A stretch of DNA of 64,000 nucleotides from Leptospira sp. (GTDB lineage: Bacteria > Spirochaetota > Leptospiria > Leptospirales > Leptospiraceae), in assembly GCA_016742255.1 (NCBI GenBank), contig JACVCB010000002.1, positions 151,001-215,000 of the forward strand, in the 5' to 3' direction. The position numbers were made by a program, and so were the translations under genes. Of the stretch, positions 46,800 through 57,253 are shown in pieces. Below the pieces are notes generated by a model. The model searched no databases. It was not told the DNA's origin and saw only the letters and a program-made list of their open reading frames with translations. Position 1 is the stretch's first letter. Every line of letters starts with the position of its first letter.

Positions 46800-47837
46800 T
46801 TATTTGTTTTTGTAGATGGCATCAAAGACACCTCCATCTGCAAAATGTTTTTTCTGTGCAGTGTCCCAAGTTTCCCCTAAATCGGATAGAGAAAATAATT
46901 TGAGATTTGGAAATTCTTTCGCAGAGGATTTGCTTACTTTCGGGTCAATGGGTCTAAAAAAGTGTTTTGCAATGATGGTTTGGCCTTCTTTGGTAAAAAG
47001 AAATTCCAAATAGGCCGTTGCCTTTTCTAAATTTCCTTTTTCTGTCGCAGTTTTGGTCACAACGGCAACAGGGGTTTCTGCTCGAATTGATTCAGATGGA
47101 TAGATCACTTCTAAACTATTTTTACCAGAACGTTTTTCTTCATCTAACGCTAGTTTTGCTTCATTTTCCCACGTAATGAGAACATCACCGATCCCACGAT
47201 TCACAAAGGTAGTAGTGGATCCGCGAGCACCTGTATCTAGAACAGATGTATTTTGGAATAATGCTTTCACAAAGTCAGTTGCTTTTTCATCAGACTTATA
47301 CTTTCGTTTTGCATAACCATAAGCGGCAAGGTAATTCCATCTAGCACCTCCACTCGTTTTAGGGTTCGGGGTGATGACAGAGATTCCTGGTTTTACAATA
47401 TCATCCCAATCTTTGATTTTTTTGGGATTTGATTTACGTACGAGGAAGATGATGGTCGAGTAATAAGGAGTACTATTGTTCGGTAGTCTTGATTGCCAAT
47501 TTGCATCAATTAACTTTGATTTGCTGGCTATGCTATCAATATCATAAGAAAGTGCTAAACTGACAACATCTGCTTCTAGTCCGTCAATGACTGCTCTTGC
47601 TTGTTTTCCCGATCCACCGTGGGATTGTTGGATGGAGAACTCTTCACCTTTTTTTTCCTTCCAGGATTTTAAGAAGGTTTTGTTGATATCTTCATAGAGT
47701 TCCCTTGTTGGATCGAAGGATACGTGTAGAAACGTTGATTCCGCGAATAGGGAAGTGGCGAACCCAATTCCCATTAGAACAGTCAATATGGCAGAAAAAC
47801 TTGGTTTAAATTGGAGGAATTGGAGTATTTTATTCAT
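46800..47837 (-). CDS. sbp: Periplasmic sulfate-binding protein
   Basis: 345 residues with a signal peptide (about 1-32, ending in FATSLFAE). Binds sulfate and hands it to CysTWA. Family motifs: [60 protein letters not shown] and [24 protein letters not shown] before the ATG. First gene of the sulfate transport operon sbp-cysT-cysW-cysA, probably continuing into cysHDN. Confidence 0.93.
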   Translation of the reverse strand: MNKILQFLQFKPSFSAILTVLMGIGFATSLFAESTFLHVSFDPTRELYEDINKTFLKSWKEKKGEEFSIQQSHGGSGKQARAVIDGLEADVVSLALSYDIDSIASKSKLIDANWQSRLPNNSTPYYSTIIFLVRKSNPKKIKDWDDIVKPGISVITPNPKTSGGARWNYLAAYGYAKRKYKSDEKATDFVKALFQNTSVLDTGARGSTTTFVNRGIGDVLITWENEAKLALDEEKRSGKNSLEVIYPSESIRAETPVAVVTKTATEKGNLEKATAYLEFLFTKEGQTIIAKHFFRPIDPKVSKSSAKEFPNLKLFSLSDLGETWDTAQKKHFADGGVFDAIYKNK

Positions 47838-47860
47838 TTTCTCGTCCTTTTGGTTAATAA

Positions 47861-47897
47861 AACAAACTAATCCTCCGATTTAGTGAATTTTTGTCAA
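47861..47897 (-). promoter_or_regulatory. Possible sbp promoter/operator region
   Basis: On the minus strand a TTGACA (complement of 47892-47897) is followed about 9 nt later by the imperfect inverted repeat ACTAA-atcggagga-TTAGT, where a -10 box or an operator could sit, ahead of the sbp ATG at 47837. No close match to TATAAT is visible at the standard distance, so this is tentative. Confidence 0.3.
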
Positions 47898-47935
47898 TGT
47901 AAAATCCAACTCTTTTTTTGGCTTATGGGAGTTTC

Positions 47936-47966
47936 CTGACATAAACCGAGAAAGGAAGAAGATAAT
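47936..47966 (+). promoter_or_regulatory. Possible promoter of the fliK-flgD-flgE operon
   Basis: CTGACA (47936-47941) and GATAAT (47961-47966) resemble sigma-70 boxes but with a 19 bp spacer, long for the class. They lie 52-82 bp before the fliK ATG. A TAAA and GATAA in the same stretch are too close together for a sigma-28 promoter. Confidence 0.3.
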
Positions 47967-48017
47967 TCTCTCAAGGAAATCTGGGGAAGTTCGATCCTTA
48001 AGGGAGAAGGCACCCCA

Positions 48018-49670
48018 ATGAATGTAAATGTTGATAAACAAAACCTAATTCCCTTCCCTCAAGTTGAATTGAGACCAGGCAAAAGGGACGGTGCCGATAA
48101 CAACTATTTTGCGGTAAAAGAAAGTTTTGGAGAAATTTTAGAAAGGGAATTCCAAATCCATTCTGAAAAACCAAACTCTCCATCCGAATGGAAACCACTC
48201 CAAGCAGATAAAAATCAATCTGATGCCGCATCAGATGTTGTTTCAAAAATGGAATCAAACCAACAATCCAATTCAAATTTGATTCCATCAAATGTTGTGA
48301 ATGAAAATAATACATCGCAGAAAACAAACGAAGAATCGAAAGAAGAAATTTCGGAAGAAGAGGATCTCGACCGAGATGCACTCGAATACAGCATTGGAAT
48401 TTTATCCAACCAACATCTATTCGATCAAAAATTTCTCCCTGCCAATGAAGGGAATGAATCATTACAAAAAGAAAAAGCAGTAGCCCTCTCTATGCAAAAG
48501 TCTGCAGAAAAAAATGCATCCTATGCAACAAAGGAAGCAAAAACATTTTTAGATGAAACTAAAAAATTAGCAGAAAGTCTTTTGCAAAAAGACTTCGTCA
48601 GTTCAAAACAAATTTTTTCCCATCACAAACAAGAACAGTTAGATTCGATTCCTACCAATTTAGTGATGTTTCCTGGTTCACAGAAAAAAATACAATCGGA
48701 TAAGGTTGTAAACGAACCAAAACACAACCCAAACCTAAGTTCTCAAAAAAAAGAATCTGAGCAAAGTGGGTTAAATCTTGTTACCTCTTTTCTCCCAAAA
48801 GAAAAAGGAAACCGTGGACTTGAGAATGAAAGTCCCTCCGAAACTTCCCTTCGCAAACTAGATCCAAAAGGCAAAAGTCCGAAACAGAATAAATCAGAAA
48901 CAGTTTTGTCTGAATCAAACATAGAGAAAGAAAATTCCAATCATTCCATTACATCTGATAAAATGGTACGAAGTTTAGGATTTAAAGAAAAAGAATTCCA
49001 AAAACTAAATGAAAACAAAAACCAAGTTCAAAATGAAAAAATAAAAACAGATTCATCTTTTGTAAACCAAGTCCAAACGATTTTCTCTTCCAAAATGGGA
49101 GAAGAAAATGGAAAATCTTCAGAAGATAAAAGTAACAAACAAGGATTTAACCTTCATTCGGTGGAAAATAAACTTCACTCCAAAACGGAAGATGTTAAAA
49201 ATTTAGAACGAAATCAAAAACCGAAAGAAACCAACTTAAAACAAAATTTGGATGAACTCATCAAACAAGCGAAGTTTGACATCGTTCAAAATGGAAAGTC
49301 CAGTGCTGAAATCATTATGAATCCAAAAGAGTATGGTCGTTTGACTCTGAAGGTGACTGTGGATGGAGAAAAAGTAGAGGGTCGAATTTTAGTCGAATCA
49401 GAAGAGTTACAAAAATCCCTACAAAACGAAATCCAATCAATTAAAGAAAATTTAAAAGAGTCTGGTCTCGACTTACAAGCGCTCATCATTGATTTATGGG
49501 ATGATGGAAACCAATTTGCAGAGAGACAAAACCAAAACGAACTCTACCAAACACTCATGGAAACTGCAAAAAACCGCGGGAATATTGAGAAATTGGAAAA
49601 AGAAAATGGAGTTGGTTTAGATGATATCTCTTTACCACCAGATTCCAAAGTATTAGAATTTTTTGCTTAA
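48018..49670 (+). CDS. fliK: Flagellar hook-length control protein FliK
   Basis: 550 residues. Sets hook length and switches export from hook to filament subunits. The first 400 residues are low-complexity, rich in Ser, Lys, Asn, Gln and Glu, as in FliK rulers. The C-terminal domain (about 410-520) has AEIIMNPKEYGRLTLKVTVDG and VESEELQKSLQNEIQSIKENL, the Flg_hook signature with MxPxxLG-like PKEYGRL. A GGGAGAAGG precedes the ATG. It is followed by flgD and flgE, its usual partners. Confidence 0.87.
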   Translation: MNVNVDKQNLIPFPQVELRPGKRDGADNNYFAVKESFGEILEREFQIHSEKPNSPSEWKPLQADKNQSDAASDVVSKMESNQQSNSNLIPSNVVNENNTSQKTNEESKEEISEEEDLDRDALEYSIGILSNQHLFDQKFLPANEGNESLQKEKAVALSMQKSAEKNASYATKEAKTFLDETKKLAESLLQKDFVSSKQIFSHHKQEQLDSIPTNLVMFPGSQKKIQSDKVVNEPKHNPNLSSQKKESEQSGLNLVTSFLPKEKGNRGLENESPSETSLRKLDPKGKSPKQNKSETVLSESNIEKENSNHSITSDKMVRSLGFKEKEFQKLNENKNQVQNEKIKTDSSFVNQVQTIFSSKMGEENGKSSEDKSNKQGFNLHSVENKLHSKTEDVKNLERNQKPKETNLKQNLDELIKQAKFDIVQNGKSSAEIIMNPKEYGRLTLKVTVDGEKVEGRILVESEELQKSLQNEIQSIKENLKESGLDLQALIIDLWDDGNQFAERQNQNELYQTLMETAKNRGNIEKLEKENGVGLDDISLPPDSKVLEFFA

Positions 49671-49701
49671 ATTTACGAAATAAAAAAAGATCGAGGACTA
49701 T

Positions 49702-50283
49702 ATGCCAGACGGAATGCAAGATATCTCTACACAAAATTCTGCAAGAACCAAATACTTTGAAGGTGATAGAAGTTTTAATATCCGCAAACATTTGGACCAA
49801 CTGGAAAAAGAAGAGACAAGTGGTTTAAAAGGAATTGAAATCCGAGAAAAACAAAAAGAGTTAGGAAAAGACGATTTCCTAAAACTACTTTTGACACAAT
49901 TGTCTCACCAAGATCCAACAAATCCAGTGCAAGACAAAGACTTCATTGCACAAATGGCTCAATTTTCTTCACTCGAACAGATGAAAAATATTTCATCTGG
50001 GATTGCTCGGATGGAATCTAAGCAAAGTTATTCGGTCGTAGGAAAAATTGTATCAGGGCCAGATTTAGTGACCGGTGAAGATGTCACAGGTGTTGCAGGT
50101 GCAATTTTGTTTGATAACGAAGGAAAAACTTATGTTCGTGTGAACGGTCGTATGCTCGATGTTTCAAAAATCAATTTAATCTCTGATCCAGAGTTATTAA
50201 AATCAGAAACTCAGTTCCAACAACAACGTCCGACAAACATTCCAAACAATACGTTAAAAAAACAAGAAGCTTATCAGGATTAA
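49702..50283 (+). CDS. flgD: Flagellar hook capping protein FlgD
   Basis: 193 residues. Caps the growing hook so FlgE can assemble. Core motif [19 protein letters not shown] then [19 protein letters not shown], followed by the beta-domain [19 protein letters not shown]. Exported through the flagellar type III system, so no signal peptide. Short version without the large C-terminal Fn3-like extension. It follows fliK by 31 bp. Confidence 0.92.
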   Translation: MPDGMQDISTQNSARTKYFEGDRSFNIRKHLDQLEKEETSGLKGIEIREKQKELGKDDFLKLLLTQLSHQDPTNPVQDKDFIAQMAQFSSLEQMKNISSGIARMESKQSYSVVGKIVSGPDLVTGEDVTGVAGAILFDNEGKTYVRVNGRMLDVSKINLISDPELLKSETQFQQQRPTNIPNNTLKKQEAYQD

Positions 50284-50321
50284 TTGAAAAAGGTCGATAA
50301 AAAAAGAGAGGATAGAACGTT

Positions 50322-51716
50322 ATGATGAGATCACTTTATTCCGGTGTTTCCGGATTGAAAAACCACCAAGTTAGAATGGATGTTATTGGTAACAACATCT
50401 CTAACGTTAACACACATGGATTTAAAACAGAACGAGTAACGTTCCAAGATATGATCTCACAAGAATTGCAAGGTGCATCTGAACCAAACGAAAGGATTGG
50501 GGGAACAAACCCAAAACAAGTTGGTCTTGGATCTCTTATCGCAGCGATTGATAAAATCATGACACAAGGTGCTTTACAAACAACAGGTAAAAACACTGAC
50601 CTTGCTGTTTCCGGTGAAGGTTTTTTTATTGTGAAAGACGGAGACAAACAGTTTTATACTCGTGCTGGTGCTTTTAACGTAGATAAAAATGGTTTTTATG
50701 TAAACCCAGCGAACGGACTCAAAGTACAAGGTTGGAATTCAAGACTTGATGAAACTGGAAATAAATACATCAACTCTGCTGGGTCACTAGAAGATATCGT
50801 AATTCCTCTTTATTCCAAAGAACCTGCTCGAGCAACTAGAAATGTCGACTTTCAATCTAACCTCAATGCAAGTGTAGCTGCTGTTCCTGCAGATGCAACA
50901 GAAGAAGACATCCAACGTTATATCAATGACCCAGATCCTCGCCAAAGACGTGGCCATGTAACTTCCATTAACGTGTATGATGAATTAGGAAACACTCGCC
51001 AAATGGGTGTGGAATTTTACAAAATGCGCGACAATGTTTGGAAGATGCGTTTTAAATTAGAAGATGCAAGCCAAGTGTCAGTGGATGTAAATGGAACAGG
51101 TGGTGAAAACACAAGTATGTCTGGAAATACTGAACTCGAAGTTTCTTTCACACCAGATGGAAAAATCATCAGTGTATCTGATGGGGTGGATTCACAAACC
51201 ACAGGCAAACTCCAAGCAGATATTTCCTTCCGCATTCCAGGAAATCCGACGGCACAAAAATTCAGTTTGAACCTTGGGGAAGCAGGCCTTGTAGGTGGAA
51301 TCACACAATTTTCATCTGACTTCACAACAAAAGCAGTGAAACAAGATGGTTACCCAATGGGTTATATGGAATCTTTTTCCATTGATAATACAGGAACTGT
51401 TACGGGAGTTTTCTCAAACGGAGTTCGCCAACCTCTTGCACGAGTTGCTCTTGCCAATTTTACAAACCCAGCAGGTCTCAATAAAGAAGGGGACACGATG
51501 TACAGTTTCTCTCTTAACTCCGGAGAAGCAAACATTGGGGAAGCTGGAAGCCAAGGACGTGGAAAAATCAATGCTGGCTTACTTGAGATGTCAAACGTTG
51601 ACCTTTCTGACCAATTCACAGATATGATTGTGACTCAAAGGGGTTTCCAAGCAAACTCTAGAACCATTGTGACATCCGACCAAATGATCCAAGAAGTTCT
51701 GGGTCTCAAACGATAA
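50322..51716 (+). CDS. flgE: Flagellar hook protein FlgE
   Basis: 464 residues. Builds the hook joining the motor to the periplasmic filament. The N-terminal rod-hook signature is [24 protein letters not shown] (in part: [23 protein letters not shown]), and the C-terminal one is [23 protein letters not shown]. The protein contains no cysteine at all. Lys166 and Ser179 lie 13 residues apart, matching the Lys165/Cys178 pair that forms lysinoalanine cross-links in Treponema, but with Ser for Cys. Two adjacent ATGs (50322, 50325) are possible starts. Followed by a terminator. Confidence 0.94.
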   Translation: MMRSLYSGVSGLKNHQVRMDVIGNNISNVNTHGFKTERVTFQDMISQELQGASEPNERIGGTNPKQVGLGSLIAAIDKIMTQGALQTTGKNTDLAVSGEGFFIVKDGDKQFYTRAGAFNVDKNGFYVNPANGLKVQGWNSRLDETGNKYINSAGSLEDIVIPLYSKEPARATRNVDFQSNLNASVAAVPADATEEDIQRYINDPDPRQRRGHVTSINVYDELGNTRQMGVEFYKMRDNVWKMRFKLEDASQVSVDVNGTGGENTSMSGNTELEVSFTPDGKIISVSDGVDSQTTGKLQADISFRIPGNPTAQKFSLNLGEAGLVGGITQFSSDFTTKAVKQDGYPMGYMESFSIDNTGTVTGVFSNGVRQPLARVALANFTNPAGLNKEGDTMYSFSLNSGEANIGEAGSQGRGKINAGLLEMSNVDLSDQFTDMIVTQRGFQANSRTIVTSDQMIQEVLGLKR

Positions 51717-51730
51717 GAAGTAATGGAAGG

Positions 51731-51752
51731 ACGGGGGTAACCCCGTTTTTTC
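51731..51752 (+). terminator. Rho-independent terminator of the hook operon
   Basis: ACGGGG-GTAA-CCCCGT followed by a run of T. Six G/C-rich pairs, tight GTAA loop (gGTAAc), 14 bp after the flgE stop. Confidence 0.85.
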
Positions 51753-51813
51753 CTTGAGTTCTGCAAAATTCTCATCAAACTAGGTCAAACCAAACCTTTT
51801 AGAATTTTGCCAA

Positions 51814-54159
51814 TTGTCACGTTTTCAAAAAAATACACTCCTCATTTTCACACTTCTGGCGTCAATCGCCTATGCTCCGTTATACTATTCTATTAAGAAT
51901 GTAATCAAAAAAGAATCAATACCAATCACGTTAGAAACACCGGAGACGGTTGTTTTTTTTAGTTTAGGAGAGTTCGATTCCAAAGGGGAAATTAAAGACC
52001 CAAAGACGATACAACTACTTCTAGAAACTACCCATTTCCAATTCCAAAATACAACGGATGCAGTGTATCTGGGAAAACACTCAGAACTTTCATCTTCCAA
52101 ACAAAGTCGTTCTGAAATCATACTCAATGGAACCTTCCTATGGGAAGAAAAAGGAATTAAATTTACACCTAAACTTCGTTATGTGGAATCTAAATCTACA
52201 ACAACGGGAAATCCAATCTTTGTGAAATACGAAGAAAGAGGAAATTTGATATTGGAAGTCCAAACTTCTCTCACTCATTTGGTAGATGAAACGATAAGAC
52301 TCAATCGCCTCATCAAACGGAATCCACAATGGGTATTTGTATTAGAGGAGGAAATTCTATCTGAATCAGAATTTGTAAAACTGACAGAATATGATTTTGA
52401 TGCTAATTCCGAGAGTCGAAAAAATGTTTTAGTTTCTCTTAATTTTAAAACCAATTTTACAGAGTGGCTTAAGGTTAATGATCGATTGGAGAAACAAACA
52501 GAAGATAATTTAAAAGAGATATGGAAAGAAGTTGGTTCCAATCCGAAATTATCTAAGTTCGTACGTTTCCAAATCGCAAAAAATATCTCTCATTTTTATT
52601 TCGAAAAAGCAGAATATTCAAAATCCATCGAATTTGCAAATTTCGCCAAACGAGAAAAAGAATCTTCTAAACAAGTATTTCATAGTGATTATGCAGATAT
52701 TCTTTCCCTAATTGGAAAATGTTTGGTGTTAGATGGAAAAAAAGAAGACTCAATTTTTTATCTGACATCAGCTAAAAAAATCTATGAAACCTTGGGGCTC
52801 TTAAATGATCCAGAAGGAATACAAAACTCTTATTTTTATGGATTGGTGTTATTTGATGTTTCGCAGTTAGAACTTTCTGCCTATGAACTTTCTCTCATCC
52901 AAGGGAAACTCAGTGATGTATACCAAACCATTTATTTGGATTATAATTTAGCACAAACTCTCTATCGATTGGGTCGATATGATGCTACGATCACTTTGTT
53001 AAAAGAACAACGCACAAAAATCTTTGAGGTTTCCATTCCGAATTTTGATATTGCTCTACAATCTCTACTGTTGTATGGAGCAGCCCAATACAATGTTGGA
53101 AATTGGAGTATTGCAAAATCAGTTTGGGAATCGATACTCCATGCAAAATCAACATATGCTATCGAAGAAAAACCTTATTATCGATTTGCACTTTTTAATT
53201 TGAGTATTTTGTCTAGGGAAAGAAATTATATCGAAGAATCGGAAGAGTATTACAAACAATATGTAAAACTTTCTCCATATGGCCAAATCGAACCATTGCC
53301 AACAACTGTGCATTTTGAAATTGGAAAACCAATTTACCCTTACACTTGGAATCTGACAAATAATGGACTTTTTTCTGAATTAGAAGAGAAAACAATTCGT
53401 TCGTATACTGGTAGGTATTTATTCCAGTCCCAAGATGAAGAGATCAGAGCGAGAACCTATGAAAATCGATTAGAAGATACCAATTTAATTTTAGATGATT
53501 TATTGAATCCAAATGCCTATCTCACAAAATCAATGTTAGTTCTCAGGAAATCATTGTTTGGTGACCTGAAATTACATGAGAGAGGAAACCAAGTTGTATT
53601 TTTAGACATTGGCCCTGCATTAAACCATCCTGAGTATCCGGGTGTGACTTCCCAAGCGGTAGCAAAACATTTTCCCAAAATGGAAGTTGTCTTATGGGAA
53701 CTGCCTGGAGAAGTGGAACTTTTTTTGAAAAAAGTAAAACCTGAATTGAAAGAAAAGTTATATTCTTTTTCAAATATTCGAATTCTATCAGCAGATGGAG
53801 TTGGTGAATTTCAAACTGAATACAATGATCCCAAACATTGGATTCTAAGGAATCGATCCATTCCCAATTTGAAACAGAAAACGATTGTTATACGAGCTGC
53901 CAATTCCATTGATATTTACGAACCTTACACAAAGATTTTACCTCACTTCCAAAACCTTGGTAAGGAACTGAAGGAGAATCCTGTATTGTATTTTTTCAAT
54001 CGCAGTATTCTACTGAAACCAAAGGGAAAAGAAAAGTTTATACTCATTGGAAACCAATCCATAAGAGGGTTTCATCATAATTTCCAAAGTTTAGATCGTA
54101 ATGGAGAACCTCCATATTCGATCCTTCCATTTAGTATCAGCGATGAGGTGATACCATGA
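51814..54159 (+). CDS. Large TPR protein with a C-terminal Rossmann-like domain, unknown function
   Basis: 781 residues from a TTG start (no ATG or ribosome site is evident). An N-terminal signal-anchor (NTLLIFTLLASIAYAPLYYSI) is followed by a beta-rich region to about 200. A long TPR-like helical solenoid (about 250-500) has repeats such as FYFEKAEYSKSIEFANFAK and LDYNLAQTLYRLGRYDATI. The C-terminal part (about 590-720) looks like a methyltransferase fold, VVFLDIGPALNHPE then VVLWELPGEVELFLKK, with the glycine-rich SAM loop eroded. ATGA overlap with the membrane protein downstream implies a functional pair. Confidence 0.75.
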   Translation: MSRFQKNTLLIFTLLASIAYAPLYYSIKNVIKKESIPITLETPETVVFFSLGEFDSKGEIKDPKTIQLLLETTHFQFQNTTDAVYLGKHSELSSSKQSRSEIILNGTFLWEEKGIKFTPKLRYVESKSTTTGNPIFVKYEERGNLILEVQTSLTHLVDETIRLNRLIKRNPQWVFVLEEEILSESEFVKLTEYDFDANSESRKNVLVSLNFKTNFTEWLKVNDRLEKQTEDNLKEIWKEVGSNPKLSKFVRFQIAKNISHFYFEKAEYSKSIEFANFAKREKESSKQVFHSDYADILSLIGKCLVLDGKKEDSIFYLTSAKKIYETLGLLNDPEGIQNSYFYGLVLFDVSQLELSAYELSLIQGKLSDVYQTIYLDYNLAQTLYRLGRYDATITLLKEQRTKIFEVSIPNFDIALQSLLLYGAAQYNVGNWSIAKSVWESILHAKSTYAIEEKPYYRFALFNLSILSRERNYIEESEEYYKQYVKLSPYGQIEPLPTTVHFEIGKPIYPYTWNLTNNGLFSELEEKTIRSYTGRYLFQSQDEEIRARTYENRLEDTNLILDDLLNPNAYLTKSMLVLRKSLFGDLKLHERGNQVVFLDIGPALNHPEYPGVTSQAVAKHFPKMEVVLWELPGEVELFLKKVKPELKEKLYSFSNIRILSADGVGEFQTEYNDPKHWILRNRSIPNLKQKTIVIRAANSIDIYEPYTKILPHFQNLGKELKENPVLYFFNRSILLKPKGKEKFILIGNQSIRGFHHNFQSLDRNGEPPYSILPFSISDEVIP

Positions 54160-55157
54160 TCTCGATAGAAATCGATTTTATTTATTTTTTTGCATCTCTC
54201 TTCTTTTTACAGTATAGTTTGGTGTTTGTTGCCAATAAAGAGATCAAAAATTTATTCTTATTATACTGGTTGAGTCTATCGGTTATCGGAATTTTTCTCC
54301 TACTTTCGCTTTCGAGATGGGGAATTTCCATTTTTGGTTGGGATACTCAATCCATTTTTATGCTTCTAACAAAGACCAACTTAATTTTGTTTTTAGCATT
54401 TCAGGTGTTAGAAGATCGAATATACTCATTTTCAAGGGTTCTCAGTTTTCTAGTTTTAGTTTTACTGACTCTTTTTTTTGGATCTTTTTTTTATTGGATC
54501 CATTTGTTTCAAACACAACTACTTGCTCAGGATGAGTTAGGGCTTTTACCATTCACCATTGCCATGGGTGCGTTTGTTTGGTCTCGGGAAATGTTTTGGA
54601 ATCCCCAAAATTCAAACGAATCAAAGTTAGTGGAAGAAGAACAACCGAATTTATTGTTTTTGTTTTTACCTTGTATTTTATTCCTCTTATCGCCTGACAA
54701 AACAAATTATGAATTTATCGAAATGATAGGAAAACCAGTGATTTTGGGATTTTCTTCCTTAATTGGATTTTCACTCATCTCTCAATACCTAAAAGTTTCC
54801 ATCCCAAGAGAAGCTGAGATAGGTGTATGGTTAGGAAGTATTGGATTTTCGACAGCGATTAGTGTAGATTTAATGGTAAGTATTCCTTTGGCATTTGTGA
54901 TTGGAATGTTTGCCCGCGGAATCTATCTTTATCTTAATGAATTGAAATGGTCAGATTCAGGAAAAAGGGGGGTTGTTTCCTATTTGGTTCCATCTGTATT
55001 GGCAACTTTTTTGCCTTTTTTAGTCATCGAACCAAAAGATTGGAACCATGCACCCTATGTCTTGTTAGGAGTCCAAGTCTTATATTTTCTGAGTTTTTAT
55101 CTAATTTCAAGTTTAGTTTTTGGCTTTCTACTTCTAATCAAACCAAAGTCAGAATAA
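54156..55157 (+). CDS. Multi-spanning membrane protein, unknown
   Basis: 333 residues with about nine hydrophobic helices, the first being FIYFFASLFFLQYSLVFVA. Charged loops are short, apart from a segment around EMFWNPQNSNESKLVEEEQ between the fourth and fifth helices. No transporter or enzyme signature is recognised. It is coupled to the large TPR protein (ATGA, 54156-54159) and probably anchors or partners with it. Confidence 0.72.
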   Translation: MISIEIDFIYFFASLFFLQYSLVFVANKEIKNLFLLYWLSLSVIGIFLLLSLSRWGISIFGWDTQSIFMLLTKTNLILFLAFQVLEDRIYSFSRVLSFLVLVLLTLFFGSFFYWIHLFQTQLLAQDELGLLPFTIAMGAFVWSREMFWNPQNSNESKLVEEEQPNLLFLFLPCILFLLSPDKTNYEFIEMIGKPVILGFSSLIGFSLISQYLKVSIPREAEIGVWLGSIGFSTAISVDLMVSIPLAFVIGMFARGIYLYLNELKWSDSGKRGVVSYLVPSVLATFLPFLVIEPKDWNHAPYVLLGVQVLYFLSFYLISSLVFGFLLLIKPKSE

Positions 55158-55172
55158 ATTTTTGAAAAAACA

Positions 55173-55199
55173 ATCGACAGTGAATTTTTTGCTGTCGAT
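55173..55199. repeat. Perfect inverted repeat before the HD-GYP gene
   Basis: ATCGACAG (55173-55180) and CTGTCGAT (55192-55199) flank an 11-nt loop containing TTTTTT. It ends 9 nt before the GTG start of the HD-GYP gene and sits 16 nt after the stop of the membrane-protein gene. It could be an operator, or an mRNA hairpin next to the start codon. It lacks a trailing T-run, so it is not a normal terminator. Confidence 0.5.
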
Positions 55200-55208
55200 A
55201 GTAATTCT

Positions 55209-57182
55209 GTGAACCCATCTTCGGATTCGAAATACATCATCACGGATGACCCTTTTTTTGAAGGTAAAATTGCCGATTTTTCTAGAAAACTAAAAACAAA
55301 TGTCCTTTCCCTCTCCGATTTACCCAATACTGATTTTGATTCACAAGGTAAAATCATAAAACTCTTATTTTACATCTCTCGTTATGAGTTAGAAAATAAA
55401 CATAAAGAAATCCATCAGTTTTTAAAAGAAAATCCCACTATTATGTCCAACATCATCGTGAGGGCACCAATCGACTACACAGGTTATATGGCATTGTCGA
55501 TTGAGGAAGAATTGTTTTTCACGAATGTTCCAGATGATGCTCCTTTGGTATTTCTCATCAAAAATTTGGTAAATGCATTTACCAGCTTACAGATGATTGT
55601 TGATAAATTTGAACTCCAAAAACGAATCAATGTATCCACAAATGAAATTTCAAAACTAACAAAAATTGGAATCAGTTTAGCGAATGAAAAAGATTTTACG
55701 AAATTACTTCGTGATATTTTGAATTCAGCACGAGAGATATCCAATTCAGATTCTGGTTCTTTGTATTTGGTGGAAAAAGATGAAAGGGGGAATCCAAGAA
55801 ATTTACGATTTAAAATTTCTGCCTTGGATTTAAATAGTGATGAATTTATCCTTCCTATCAACAAAAAAAGTATAGCAGGTTATGTTGCCTTCACAGGCAA
55901 ACAATTGAATATACCAAACGTATACGAACTTTCAGGCAAAGAAGAATATAAGTTTAACAGTGATTTTGATCGAATGAGTAATTATTACTCCAAGTCGATG
56001 TTGGTGGTTCCCATGAAAGACCACCATGATGAAGTAGTAGGTGTTATCCAACTCATCAATCGCAAAAAGAATTTTCAAACCAAACTGACATTAGATGAAA
56101 TGAAATCGAATTCAGTTTTGGATTATGATAAATACTCGGAAGAACTTGTTATGGCAGTTGCAGGGCAAGCGGCCGTTGCAATCCAAAACAATAACCTTGT
56201 CCATGAAATAGAAACCTTATTTGAAGGGTTTGTAACAGCTAGTGTATCTGCCATCGAATCTAGGGACCCAACAACATCTGGTCATTCTTTTCGTGTAGCC
56301 CAGTACACCGTTGGACTTGCTGAATCTGTGAATGGAGTGCAAGTTGGACGATTTAAAGATGTTCACTTTAATGAATCTCAAATCAAAGAAATCCGTTATG
56401 CATCCTTATTACATGATTTTGGAAAAGTTGGTGTTAGAGAAAAGGTTTTGGTAAAAGCCAAAAAATTAGAAGATTATGAGTTGGATCTCATTCGTTGGAG
56501 ATTCCAATTTATTCTAAAAGATGTAGAATCTAAACTTGCACAGAAAAAAATTGAATACTTAAAAAAACACGGTAACAACGGATATCCACAGTTTGAAAAA
56601 TCAATCCAGTTAGAATATACATTAGAAAAGGAAAAATTGGAAGAGATGGTTCGTGTCATTACCGATTCAAATGAACCAACCATTTTGGAAGAGGGTAATT
56701 CAAACTTTTTAGAAGAGATTTCTAAAATGAGTTACCACACAACCGATGGGAACCAATTGAGTTTGTTACTTCCAAAAGAATTTAATTTTTTATCGATTCG
56801 TCGTGGTTCTTTGGATTTTGAAGAAAGAAGGGAAATTGAATCCCATGTGGAACATACGTTTCAATTTTTATCCAAAATCCCTTGGACAAGAGAACTCAAA
56901 ATGGTTCCGAGTATCGCACATGGCCACCATGAAAAATTAAATGGATCGGGATACCCAAGAGGTTTGTCTGCGGTAGAGATTCCCGTTCAGGCAAAAATGA
57001 TGGCCATTGCTGATATTTTTGATGCGTTAACGGACCAGGACCGTCCCTATAAAAAAGCGGTTCCACTTGATCGGGCATTTGATATTTTAAAAATGGAAGT
57101 GCGAGACCAACACATCGATGGAGACCTTCTCGATCTCTTTATTGAAAGTCGCGCTTACGAAAAAATTCAGCACAAACGATAA
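55209..57182 (+). CDS. GAF and HD-GYP domain protein (probable cyclic-di-GMP phosphodiesterase)
   Basis: 657 residues from a GTG start. An N-terminal unknown region is followed by a GAF domain (about 155-325, with [17 protein letters not shown] and [12 protein letters not shown]). The HD-GYP domain has [19 protein letters not shown] (His402-Asp403), [13 protein letters not shown] (His571 to Pro583) and [15 protein letters not shown]. The metal ligands for phosphodiesterase activity are present. The distance from HD to HHE is about 170 residues rather than about 60, so a roughly 100-residue insertion is present. Confidence 0.88.
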   Translation: MNPSSDSKYIITDDPFFEGKIADFSRKLKTNVLSLSDLPNTDFDSQGKIIKLLFYISRYELENKHKEIHQFLKENPTIMSNIIVRAPIDYTGYMALSIEEELFFTNVPDDAPLVFLIKNLVNAFTSLQMIVDKFELQKRINVSTNEISKLTKIGISLANEKDFTKLLRDILNSAREISNSDSGSLYLVEKDERGNPRNLRFKISALDLNSDEFILPINKKSIAGYVAFTGKQLNIPNVYELSGKEEYKFNSDFDRMSNYYSKSMLVVPMKDHHDEVVGVIQLINRKKNFQTKLTLDEMKSNSVLDYDKYSEELVMAVAGQAAVAIQNNNLVHEIETLFEGFVTASVSAIESRDPTTSGHSFRVAQYTVGLAESVNGVQVGRFKDVHFNESQIKEIRYASLLHDFGKVGVREKVLVKAKKLEDYELDLIRWRFQFILKDVESKLAQKKIEYLKKHGNNGYPQFEKSIQLEYTLEKEKLEEMVRVITDSNEPTILEEGNSNFLEEISKMSYHTTDGNQLSLLLPKEFNFLSIRRGSLDFEERREIESHVEHTFQFLSKIPWTRELKMVPSIAHGHHEKLNGSGYPRGLSAVEIPVQAKMMAIADIFDALTDQDRPYKKAVPLDRAFDILKMEVRDQHIDGDLLDLFIESRAYEKIQHKR

Positions 57183-57253
57183 AAAAAACCTGAAAAAAAG
57201 TTCGTCTTTTAAAGCACCTCCGAAACTTGTGTGTCTAAGCATTAGGAGGAGAC

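Noticed and set aside
47943..47965. Sigma-28 promoter upstream of fliK
   Set aside because: TAAA and GATAA are present but about 3 nt too close together and the GCC before GATAA is missing.
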